Shown here piece by piece: positions 1 through 8,758 of a stretch of DNA of 64,000 bases. Source of the stretch: Trichobilharzia regenti (Eukaryota > Platyhelminthes > Trematoda > Strigeidida > Schistosomatidae); assembly GCA_944472135.2 (NCBI GenBank), contig OX235263.1:28077379-28141378 (forward strand), read 5' to 3'. A program made the translations under genes and the position numbers. The notes beneath the pieces are model-generated. The model worked only from the letters and a program-made list of their open reading frames with translations, did no database searches and was not told the origin of the DNA. How positions within the stretch are numbered: the first letter of the stretch is position 1; the number at the start of each line of letters is the position of its first letter.

Positions 1-2
1 TG

Positions 3-677
3 ACGAATAAGCCTCAGAGAGGTGGATATCGAGAAGGCTCCATGATGTCTAGTAATGCATATAGACCTAGTGAGTGTAACAGGTTTCGTAGTACATCCTC
101 AACAGATAAGTTACAAGATGCAAGACAAACACGGTTTTGTTTTACACGTGTGCAAGAGGTGCATACAGAAGTGAACTGTGAACCGGTGAGCAAGTTCAGT
201 GATAAGTTAAATGTAAACTCCAGGTCTGACTCCGAATTGTGTGACGATAACGGTGCGGTGAAGAAGTCTGTAGTTGCAACTGGTAAGCCGTTGTTGAATA
301 AAGTGTCACAGAATAGAGTTACTGCTTCAGAGTGGAGTTCTGACTCCACAAGTTTACAAAGTATAACTAGTCAGAGTGAAGATATAAAACCTTCAATGAT
401 TTGTGAGGAGGAACCAAAATTATCTACTTCTGTTATTAAAGAGTTTGAAAATGATGAAGTTGACGGTAAATTGAATATTCGTGATAATGATCATGATACT
501 TCACAGTTGTCTTTGGTTGATCATTATGAGATGAGGGATATGCCTACTACTGCTAAGTTAAACAAAGGTTCTGTACAACTTGAACGTGAAGTAGAATTAA
601 ACGCAGATGCAGTTCCAGAAGTTATGCATACTTGTGAGACCGTCAGTGTAATTGATCAGCGTGTAGCCCACCTATAA
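3..677 (+). CDS. Gag-like polyprotein, C-terminal part (element A)
   Basis: The frame is open from the window edge to a TAA at 675-677. It corresponds to residues after about 260 of the 478-residue Gag in copies B and D, so the DUF1759-type Gag core lies outside the window. The visible part is Ser/Asn/Asp/Lys-rich and low in hydrophobic residues, with no zinc knuckle and no protease motif. It differs from B and D at scattered residues (for example PEVMHTCE against PKGVHTCE), making A the most diverged copy. The stop is shared with B and D but is TCA in copy C. Confidence 0.75.
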   Translation, partial: TNKPQRGGYREGSMMSSNAYRPSECNRFRSTSSTDKLQDARQTRFCFTRVQEVHTEVNCEPVSKFSDKLNVNSRSDSELCDDNGAVKKSVVATGKPLLNKVSQNRVTASEWSSDSTSLQSITSQSEDIKPSMICEEEPKLSTSVIKEFENDEVDGKLNIRDNDHDTSQLSLVDHYEMRDMPTTAKLNKGSVQLEREVELNADAVPEVMHTCETVSVIDQRVAHL

Positions 678-1196
678 TCAGATGATAGTGCTAAACCCGA
701 ACTAGTAGTGAAAGACAGCAGTGGTGGTAATCTTGCAGTTGGACAACTATCTGAGAGCCGAACAAGAACAGCTTCTGATCCACCACTAAGTTCATCACCT
801 TGTGTCACTCAGTCATCGTTGGTGCTGTCATCCACAATGAAACAGACACCCATCAACTCAAGTATCTTGTGCAATGACTATGGTAGTATCAGTTCGTTTG
901 AAAGGACGAATATCAATGGTCAGTTCAGTGAGGATAAGCCAAGTGTAAAGGAGAGAGTAATTGTTAAATTGACTTGCACGAATAAAGGCATTTCTAGTTT
1001 CAAGTTACAATTTGAATGTTATTATCTTTGGTGTAAATTACTCTGTTTCTATACTTGGTTGATGAGATATGTCGTGTGTTTGTTGGTCATCTATATTCTA
1101 CGATACAATGACATGGGCGTGTTGCCGTTCAGATTTCAGGATATGGCTCATAGAAGGAAGTTAGCAAATGAACTCTGCGACGATTTTCCAACCTAG
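678..1196 (+). CDS. Downstream ORF with hydrophobic segment (element A)
   Basis: This continues the Gag frame directly after the TAA; the first ATG-like start is at about 708. About 162 residues: a Ser/Thr-rich N-terminal half, then a strongly hydrophobic Cys/Tyr/Trp/Leu-rich stretch (roughly residues 100-130) that could be one transmembrane helix, then a short basic/acidic tail ending CDDFPT. In copy C the same region is fused to Gag as one ORF. It is conserved among four copies, so it was probably translated. I recognise no domain. It might be a remnant of the lost Pol C-terminus or a membrane-targeting extension. Confidence 0.55.
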   Translation, partial: SDDSAKPELVVKDSSGGNLAVGQLSESRTRTASDPPLSSSPCVTQSSLVLSSTMKQTPINSSILCNDYGSISSFERTNINGQFSEDKPSVKERVIVKLTCTNKGISSFKLQFECYYLWCKLLCFYTWLMRYVVCLLVIYILRYNDMGVLPFRFQDMAHRRKLANELCDDFPT

Positions 1197-1197
1197 G

Positions 1198-1700
1198 GCG
1201 TCAACCTGAGAAGGGTTGTAGGCGTACTGGTGTAAGTCCTACAGTTCTTCAAAGGGTAGTGCATCAATGAGCAGTCCAATGTGCTCGGTGTGTGATTTTG
1301 TACATATGTTCATATTGCATATACTGAATTGATATCATGTGTCATCTAGCTGTTGGTAATTCTGTTTGTGTCCGGACGACTTCCACTTGGATCATCAACC
1401 TGAGAAGAAATGTAGGCGTACTGCTGTAAGTCCTGCAGTTCTTCAAGGGTAGTTTGCCGTGCCAGAATGCACAACATTTGATGTGTTGATTGTACATATG
1501 TTTGTGTTAAATAGTTTTGTGAGTTCCAATTGATGTAATTGTTGGTTAATCTTGTTTGTGTCCGTACATTCCACAAATTACAATCATCAACCTGAGAAGG
1601 GTTGTAGGCGTACTGGTGTAAGTCCTGCAATTCTTCAAAGGAATTCCACCAAGAGATGATCGGCGAGGTTGTTTGTACTATTTGTATATACGTGTGGTGT
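1198..1700 (+). repeat. Three tandem ~193-bp units, each with a 13-bp hairpin
   Basis: The conserved cores start at 1210, 1404 and 1596 (spacing 194 and 192). Each folds into a 13-bp stem around a 15-nt loop: 1210-1222 with 1238-1250, 1404-1416 with 1432-1444, 1596-1608 with 1624-1636. Substitutions between units keep pairing (GG/TT to AA/TT, T-G to T-A). The same array lies in copies B and C; copy D has lost one unit. It sits 3' of the ORFs and before the LTR. Confidence 0.8.
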
Positions 1701-2352
1701 GTCATATCAATTGGTGTATTTTGGATTCATTGTGTTTACTTGTTGTTTTCGTGTCTTGTTGTTATTGCGTAATATTGTTAAAATTTTCATCGTGATTATT
1801 TCTGAAGTTGTTTCGAGTCTTCTACATCCGTGAATGAATTGATTGATGTTAAAGACAGCAGATGGGTCGTATACGCCGGGGAGGCTAGGCTATTGCTGAG
1901 AATGAAATGCACACGGAGATAATTGTTAGCTGCGATCCCACACGCCGGGGAGAAAGAGTGTAAACGACTGAGGCTCGCATGCGTCACCGCTATTAGAACT
2001 GAGGCAGAATGAGTGACCAGCGATTGCAGTGGTAATTGGTAGTGAGTAGATACGAGGATGTGCGTCGAGTATCGTGAGGTGGTGCTATGATCACATTGCA
2101 TTCTGCAAGAGTCATTCTAGCAAGCGGCGATTGTGTTGCAAGATGTCAAGAGGAGGTCTCTGTCTTATCTGGAGGCGCAGGTCGTTAATGATGTGTGAGA
2201 TTGTGCTGTGGGTATGCTTGTGGTGTGTTGGCTTTTCTGTTTGTTTTCCATTTCAGCTCTGTCCGTGTGACCCAGGTTCTCGCAATGGCATCCAAGTCAA
2301 CGTGCATTGGTCGTGAAGGAAAAAAGGGATGGATCCCTTTTTTGCCGGGGAG
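1701..2352 (+). other. 3' non-coding region with repeated GCCGGGGAG and polypurine-tract hairpin
   Basis: No ORF in sense is supported. The motif GCCGGGGAG occurs at 1875-1883, 1944-1952 and 2344-2352; the last copy directly abuts the LTR, where the plus-strand primer of an LTR element lies. Just before it, 2320-2343 is an A6GGGAT...ATCCCT6 inverted repeat, retained in all other copies including the short stubs at 33765 and 34208. Confidence 0.6.
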
Positions 2353-2721
2353 TGTCAATGTAGTTGAAGATTGAACGATCAATTCATGGTTGTTTGCTCA
2401 AAATGAACTTCCCCAATTTTCGCGGAGGCATCAATACGACAGTCATCGTCTCATCGGTCGCTGTTCAGAAAGAAGAGTGAAACATCGTCAGAAGTAATAC
2501 AGAGATTTATTATTGTAATATTTGTTTACAGACCTTAGTTTGCTTAGTTCGCTTATTCCTTTTATATGTTGGTGTAACAATAAACAGATCTCAAGCGGCA
2601 GATCAGTGTTTTGGTTTTTGCGTCCGTTATAACTAAGCGTTTCTGAGAAATCTACGAAGAACAGCGTGGGCCCGAGCGTAGCGAGAGCTGGGCATTAACG
2701 GTTTATGAGACGTGATTGACA
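2353..2721 (+). repeat. 3' LTR of element A (369 bp)
   Basis: Begins TGTCA and ends TGACA, 5-bp inverted ends typical of TG...CA LTRs. An AATAAA lies at about 2578. Nine more LTRs of this family occur in the window (4246, 17096, 22408, 25032, 28641, 29987, 33404, 33847, 34290). The left target duplication lies outside the window. Confidence 0.92.
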
Positions 2722-4245
2722 GCTGATAATTTTAATATTTCGTAGGAACTTACTTTCACTAGGTCGCATCTCTCCCTAACCCAGATTTTGTTTTTCTGCG
2801 ACTAACGGGTGTTGGAACAGGCTGTGAGAGCAGCCCCATTCTAAACTGGGAGATGTTTCTCTCACATGTTCGTGAAAGATATCCTATGAAACTTTTTCAT
2901 TCTCTATTTTGTGCTTTTTTTCTATAAATATACATTTCCATTCATCATATATGCCTCTTTAATGTAATTGGTTCGTTCAAGGTCGTTTGCTGATTGGTTG
3001 TTAGTGGTGTCGAAAGTTTAACTTTGCCAAAGATGTATATATTTACAACAAAGAGCTGGGCCTTATGTATTCAGCAGCCACCAGTTTTTGAATTTGCGCC
3101 TCCTCCTGAGTTCGAATTACTACATGAATGACTTATTACAATTATGCGCCGACTTTTTAGCCTTCTGATTGGTCGAATTTGTCCTTGTGAAGGTCATTTT
3201 TCTATTCGTCAGGTAATTTCAGTTTGGGCTGCTATTCTTTAGAGCTGCCTATTTGTGCAGATGATATTACCTTCCAACTACCCCATCTTCTCCATCATAG
3301 CGATTTTTTGATTCATTTCACATGAAACACTAGTCATTACAACCAATATGTTTAGAGTGTGTCGCAGTCAGATCACATGACGCGGACACCAACATAACTA
3401 GCCAGGAAATGAGAATTCCTATAAATCCAGAAAAAATAGAAAACAATTTTATTGGAAATTATTGACGAAAAAAAATTATCGAGGGGAATTTCAACCAACA
3501 TGCCGGATAAGTCCGGCCGTTCTGATTGCTTGTACGATGGTCGAACAATTGAAACTAATGGAAAAGTGCTAATTTATGGTACTTCAAGATTGTAATTTAT
3601 AACATAACTGATCGTGCCTGTAAAAATGACGCGCATTTCTAGTAAACACTGATTTATACGAAGTATGAATTATTATTACTATTAACCTTACTTGAGAAAA
3701 TATACCAAAAATGCTAGGCATTTACCATACCAAAGTAATGCGAAAAATAGAACATCGAAAAATATTTTTTGTGGATGTAACATGTACGGTTATAAGTAGG
3801 TATTTTTACTTGTGTTGCAGGATGCAATATAAAAAATTTATGCGTCTGAGAGAAATAAGACAAAGCCATAAGCTAATAAAATTAGGCGAATCACATCACT
3901 TAATTATGTGATATAAGTGTGAAGATATTCTGAGAATCTCACTTGTCGTCCGGAACGAATTTTCTTTGAGGGCTCGAAAGAAGCTTCGGTGGCTTTCGTC
4001 GGGCTGGCGATTTCTTCGAGGACTAACGGATATTCGGCTACTTGTGTATTATTGGGAATGCTTAGTTAGAGGCTCATGAGATTGCCTTCCAAATAGGCCG
4101 GTTTCAGACACTGGGTGCCAACAGAGCCTTCGTGGCCATTTATTGACTTTATATGGTCCGTCGTATGGGCGTCCAGAGGGAGACGCGCAGTCACGACGGA
4201 CAAACGCATGTGAGAAGTCTTCAATCATGAGTGAACAAAGACGTC
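2722..4245. other. No gene recognised; AT-rich with one LINE-tail-like hairpin
   Basis: No long ORF and no retroelement protein similarity seen on either strand. At 3611-3633 the sequence GATCGTGCCTGTAAAAAT followed by GACGCG matches the hairpin motif found at LINE/Penelope 3' ends elsewhere (7021-7060, 50203-50223, 52340-52360), so part of this stretch is probably an old retroelement tail. Confidence 0.5.
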
Positions 4246-4629
4246 TGTCAGTCTCGTCTCATAAACCGTTAGTGCCCAGCTCTCGCTACGCTCGGGCCCA
4301 CGCTGATCCTTTGAGTTTCAGAAACGCTTTTCTTCGAAGATTTCTCAGAAACGCTTAGTTATAACGGACGCAAAAACCAAAACACCGATCTGCCGTTTGA
4401 TATTTCTGTATTGTTACACCAACATATAAAAGGAATAAACGAACTAAGGTCTGTAAACAAATATTACAATAATAAATCATAAGATTACTTCTGACGATGT
4501 TTCACTCTTCTTTCTGAACAGCGACCGATGAGACGATGACTGTCGTATTGATGCCTCCGCGAAAATTGGGGAAGTTCATTTTGAGCAAACAACCAAGAAT
4601 TGATCGTTCAATCTTCAACTCCATTGACA
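4246..4629 (-). repeat. Solo BEL-type LTR with 5-bp TSD ACGTC
   Basis: Reverse-oriented LTR, TGTCA...TGACA, flanked by ACGTC at 4241-4245 and 4630-4634. It has a small internal duplication around the TTTCAGAAACGCTT segment, making it 384 bp. The perfect target duplication shows a complete integration followed by LTR-LTR recombination. The site lies next to a decayed gypsy fragment. Confidence 0.93.
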
Positions 4630-4639
4630 ACGTCTTTGG

Positions 4640-5800
4640 ACTATGGTCAAAAAGGATCAGGTTTAACTGAACGCATAGTTTTTGTTAGCCTGCTGACTTG
4701 CAAGGATTGATCTACCGCTGGTGGAAAGCTAGAGGGGGAGACAAACTTTCCTGGCAGTCGTAATGCTGTGCCATATACCAGCTTAGCAGCAGTACAACCA
4801 GCATCAGTTTTTAAGGCATTTCATATGTCTGGGAGAATTAATGGTAGTGATTCAGTTCAATGTGCATAATTTGCAGCTGGTAACTCAGCCTTCAGCTGTC
4901 AGTGCAGATGTCCTACAGGATGGCAGGCTGTTGTTCTTAAACGCATACAACCTGTGATTTTAGTCTGGGCAAAGAATAAGCCACTTTCGAACTCCCCTCA
5001 ACGATCAGTTGTTATGAAGAATAGGCGTCCATAGCTTGCGATCTATCTTCCGACAAAGGAGCATCCGACTGTTTCATCAGACACATCCTTGAGGGGTATA
5101 ACTTCGGGCCGTCGTGTGAAGCCGTCAATTAAGGTTAAGATATAGGCATATCCATGAGATTCTGGAAGGGGTCCAACTAAGTCTGTATGAACTTGTTTGA
5201 AACGCGCATCAAGGATAAGAAGGATTCCAAGAGGGCTTTTGGTGTGTCTTACTACCTTGTAGTTTTGGCAAGCTGAGCACATGTTTGCGAATTCCCTTAC
5301 TTCTTTATCAATACCAGGTCAACAAAACCGACTAGTTACCAGCTTGACGGTAGTTCGAACACCTAGGTGAGGTAAGCCATGCAAAGTGTTGAACACATTA
5401 TGGTGATGTTTTTTTAAGGCACGATAGGGCGAGGGGTACTCGTGATATATGGTGAATATCGCTCGTAAAGCGTAAAACGTAGTCAACCTGTCGTGATTCT
5501 CTAGGCGAATTCTTGTCTGAAGTTGAGTTCACAGAGTACGTCTTTGTCAGTGAAAATGATAAATTTGCGGCCCTCCACTGAGTGTCGAAAATGGCGTATA
5601 GCGCAGTACTTAGCCAGAAGTTCCCTTCCAAATGTGCTGTACTTCGTTTCTGCTAATTGTGGGCGCCTTCGGAAAGAGGCAAGTGGTTGCCACTCTCTTT
5701 TGACTAATTGTTGCAGAACTGCTCCAATTTTAGTATCTGATGCATCAACTCAGATACTTAACGGAGCCGTCGGATCCTATACATGAGAAGGGTGGCAAGC
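4640..5800 (-). pseudogene. Decayed Ty3/gypsy (CsRn1-type) RNase H-integrase fragment
   Basis: Reading the minus strand from about 5800 down, 5398-5631 resembles RNase H (a TSDIHHI stretch like TSDLRHI in the element at 54118-59461). Then 5043-5282 shows the integrase zinc-finger end (CSACQ), a TKSPLG stretch and the first catalytic Asp region (VHTDLVGPLPES). The leftmost part matches the integrase C-terminus of the same element at DNA level. Frames are broken, and LTRs, RT and Gag are absent. It is an old relative, not a recent copy. Confidence 0.75.
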
Positions 5801-6279
5801 ATGGTAGCTTTTTTACCTAAGTGAAAGCATGCTACCCCATGGACCATACATAAGTTCACCAGACATCTTGAAGGTCAGCATATACTACAAGTTCTAATCT
5901 TTCAAGTCACTTCTCTCTCAAATGTCACTTATATAGTTTACTACAATCCTGCTATCTGATTACTATCATACTTATATTGAACACCATTAACTAGTGTTAT
6001 GCGTCTATTTCTTTCTTTCGTACAGGCTGAATTATCCTAGTCAGGTTTGCGATGTGGGCACCACTCTATGTAACGTCTTTGACTGCAGCACTTGGTGATG
6101 CGGATTCGAATCTCAGAAATGACATGAGTTCCTTCAAGGTTTCGGATGCGCCTTGCGCACGCGTGCCTGCTAGCACGAAACCTAGGTCCAAGGCCTCTTG
6201 CCAATTTCCTCCAACCTACCCATTAATACTCTGAAGCAATTATCCACTTAACAATACAATCATAAGATCTTATGTGGAG
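5801..6279. other. No gene; possible tRNA-derived SINE remnant at ~6030-6235
   Basis: A stretch with GGATTCGAATCTCAG at about 6108-6122 resembles a Pol III B box, with a weak A-box-like sequence about 60 bp upstream. No second copy of it was found in the window, so the SINE reading is a suggestion only. The remainder is AT-rich without features. Confidence 0.25.
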
Positions 6280-7010
6280 ACTTTAGCTTACCTCAAATCA
6301 ACCGGGATATACCCACAGGCCCAACTAAATTTGATAAGTTTTGAGGCATACTGCATATATGTGGCTGGAAACAAATTGTATCTACTTCTACAAGAGGTAA
6401 TAACGTACTAGAATTAATCTTCTGCCACAATATAAGTCCCTTATCAACCCTAGTAGGTCCCGAGTTCTCAAGGAACGACCACAAAACAGTGCTGTGTGCA
6501 CCGCCACTTCCACCAATAACATACAGGTACTACAGTGAGGCAGACTGAACTCTAGTGAAATCAATGTTAACATCCCCAGAATGGAGGGTGTACTTCTAAA
6601 GTGATAACCTCTCGGAAGCTCTAGACATCTTTTACTGTAACTCAAACACATGCTTAGACGCCGTGATCCCATTGCAAACAATAAAAGTCTTGTAATTAAG
6701 AAGCAATTTATTCAACCAAAAGATCGCTCAAAACTGAAGAGACTGTCAACAAGTTACTTCAGGCGACACGACTTAAGTACACTAGGGTCAATACTTAGTA
6801 CTCTTAGTTCCATCTCGCAAGCTCATAACTTGTGTGTTAGAAATGAAGAATGCCTCACACTAGGCAGCACCACTAGAGTAGGTGATCTCACTTGAACCCG
6901 AAAGAAACGAATGAATCGCTAAAGCCATAAAATTTCTCTTTATATAAAGAAAGGTAAACTATACAGAAACCAAACAGACATATCTGAACTATTTAGACAA
7001 TAATATACAT
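6280..7010 (+). pseudogene. CR1-like fragment: endonuclease end to RT start
   Basis: The opening bases match the endonuclease region of CR1 copy 2 at about 15800-15400 (the stretch around ACAGGCCCAACTAAATTTGA). Positions 6650-6895 encode a peptide with KLKRLSTSYFRRHD and LSTLSSISQAH, clearly homologous to the linker peptide at 14627-15412. Several frame shifts and stops, no RT core. It is oriented opposite to the three larger CR1 copies. Confidence 0.75.
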
Positions 7011-7139
7011 TTCATATAAACATATAAATTTACATGAAAATGCATGCGATTTTTACAGGCACGATCAAGTATGGTATAATGTCAAATCTTAAATTGTCTA
7101 CAAGTTAATTATGTTTCAACAGTTAAATATATGATACAT

Positions 7140-7439
7140 ATATATATATATATACATAATTACACTCATTGTCTGAACCAGGCCGTATAGTTATTGAATT
7201 GTACAGTCGTCCTCCAGGTTGAGCGGGAAAATCGTTTTCATCCCTTGGTTGTAGGCATACGGTAACCAACCAATATTGAGGTAAGTACAACTTTTACAAG
7301 GGATTGAAAGCTGTCCTAGAAAAGTAAAAGACCTAAGGTGAATCAATAAAGTGCAATGAAATAGTAAAGTGCAATATATCATTAATAAATACATTTATAT
7401 AGGAAACAGAATGGGGAAGTAATTAATCCCTAGGCCGAC
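7140..7439. other. AT-rich spacer with (TA)n
   Basis: Contains a short TA microsatellite at about 7137-7155 and no supported ORF. Confidence 0.5.
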
Positions 7440-8262
7440 AAGGTTCATTTGCAGTGTATATATATATTTCTTCCTGTTTATGTAGGAACATACCAATTGT
7501 ACAGGCATGGATAAGTTATTATACAAATTACACATAATTTAGTGTATGATGAATTTACAGTTTGGTTGTTGTTTCTGTCATTAGAGTCAGTCGGAACAAT
7601 CTGCTATAAAGTCTGTTTGTGTAGCACATGAAGGATATAGAAATATTGTCTTCGCATTAACAAAAAACCCAGACATCAGATGAATGTAATACAAATATCT
7701 GGGAAAAATAAAGTTTGAAGTCAATTCTAATAATAATAATAATAATAATAATAGTATATTCTCATTTTGTACATGAGAGACGCCAGTTTACAGGCATCAT
7801 CAATATGATAAATTACATATACGATTAGCAATCATAATTAATAATAATGTTTTAATAAAATACATATTTTTTGCTACTTGTGTACGACACACCAAATATA
7901 CAGGCATGGATAAGCATTATATAAATTTCATAAATTTGGTTTATAGTTAAATTACATGGTTGCTGACGTTTCTGTCTTTGGTTTGTGGGAACAATATGAT
8001 AACCAGTCATTCAATGGAGCACATCATGAAATATAGGAATATTGACTTCGCATTAACAAAAAAACCCAAGTAAGTTTTAGATGGATTAAAAATACTTGGG
8101 AAAAAATAAAGCTTGAAGTTATTCCACAATATAACCAGTCATTTAATGGAGCACATCATGAAATATAGGAGTATTGACTTCGCATTAACAAAAAAACCCA
8201 AGTTTTAGAAGGATTAAAAATACTTGGGAAAAAATAAAGCTTGAAGTAATTCCGAATCTCAT
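7440..8262 (-). repeat. Cluster of LINE 3' tails with conserved hairpins and microsatellite ends
   Basis: On the minus strand there are successive tail modules. An upstream hairpin flanked by constant sequence occurs at 7668-7703, 8065-8100 and 8207-8228. A RTGCC/GGYRT hairpin lies at 7490-7508, 7780-7797 and 7889-7907. A second small hairpin lies at 7471-7488 and 7761-7777. These are followed by microsatellites such as (ATT)n at about 7731-7752. Positions 7999-8130 and 8131-8262 are a 132-bp tandem duplication. The same module is at 37085-37460. Probably the 3' UTR of CR1 copy 1 plus 5'-truncated insertions. Confidence 0.65.
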
Positions 8263-8758
8263 TTTTGATTTATATCCAAATTGGGAAATAAGAACGAATC
8301 GTGACGTTGTATTACAAATTGATACCTTTCCATTGGTATAAGAGTATATTCCACAAATGTAATCCGGGTTGCGTCGCGGGGAAAGTTAATTCGTTATTAA
8401 CCAGGCAACTGAAAGATACGGGACCAATAATGTTCGCAGATCATTTGTCATTGTAAATGGTCAAACATCCACATTATTCATTCTCATTCAAAAAGTCAAA
8501 TGGAAGCTGAAATGGTGAGAGAAAAAAGAAGACAAACAACAGCAACGCAAAAGAAAGCAAGAGGAGTCCTTAAGGAGTGATTAATAAATATATACATATA
8601 TATTCTGTCTAGTAACTATGCTTATTTTTGTTCATTAACTAACTAGTCCCGTTATGCTAACTTTCAAATTATGTGTGAACTAATATTACTGTCCTGTGTA
8701 GAAATGTTTATCATCTAGTTCCAATAATATTAAAATTAATAATTGTAGTTTGTTGTAA

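Larger units (their letters stand above)
1..2721 (+). mobile_element. BEL/Pao-like gag-only LTR element A (5' end outside window)
   Basis: This is the 3' part of an LTR element: Gag-type reading frame, a second ORF after an in-frame stop, about 1.1 kb of structured non-coding DNA, then a 369-bp LTR with TGTCA...TGACA ends. Copies B, C and D at 22408-33764 show the complete plan, about 3.9 kb, with no protease, RT, RNase H or integrase. It is therefore a non-autonomous element resembling the TR-GAG class described in plants (inference), presumably mobilised by a full BEL/Pao relative that is not in this window. Confidence 0.85.

Noticed and set aside
678..1196. Hydrophobic ORF after Gag as an envelope protein
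   Set aside because: Only one hydrophobic stretch, no signal peptide, no Cys-rich ectodomain, too short, and in copy C it is fused to Gag.
4510..4570. CCGATGAGACG ... CGCGAAAA in the BEL LTR, resembling a hammerhead core
   Set aside because: The first box is CCGATGA rather than CUGANGA, and no hairpin forms between the boxes.
6030..6235. tRNA gene or functional SINE from the B-box-like GGATTCGAATC
   Set aside because: No cloverleaf can be drawn, the A box is weak and there is no second copy in the window; kept only as a low-confidence remnant.
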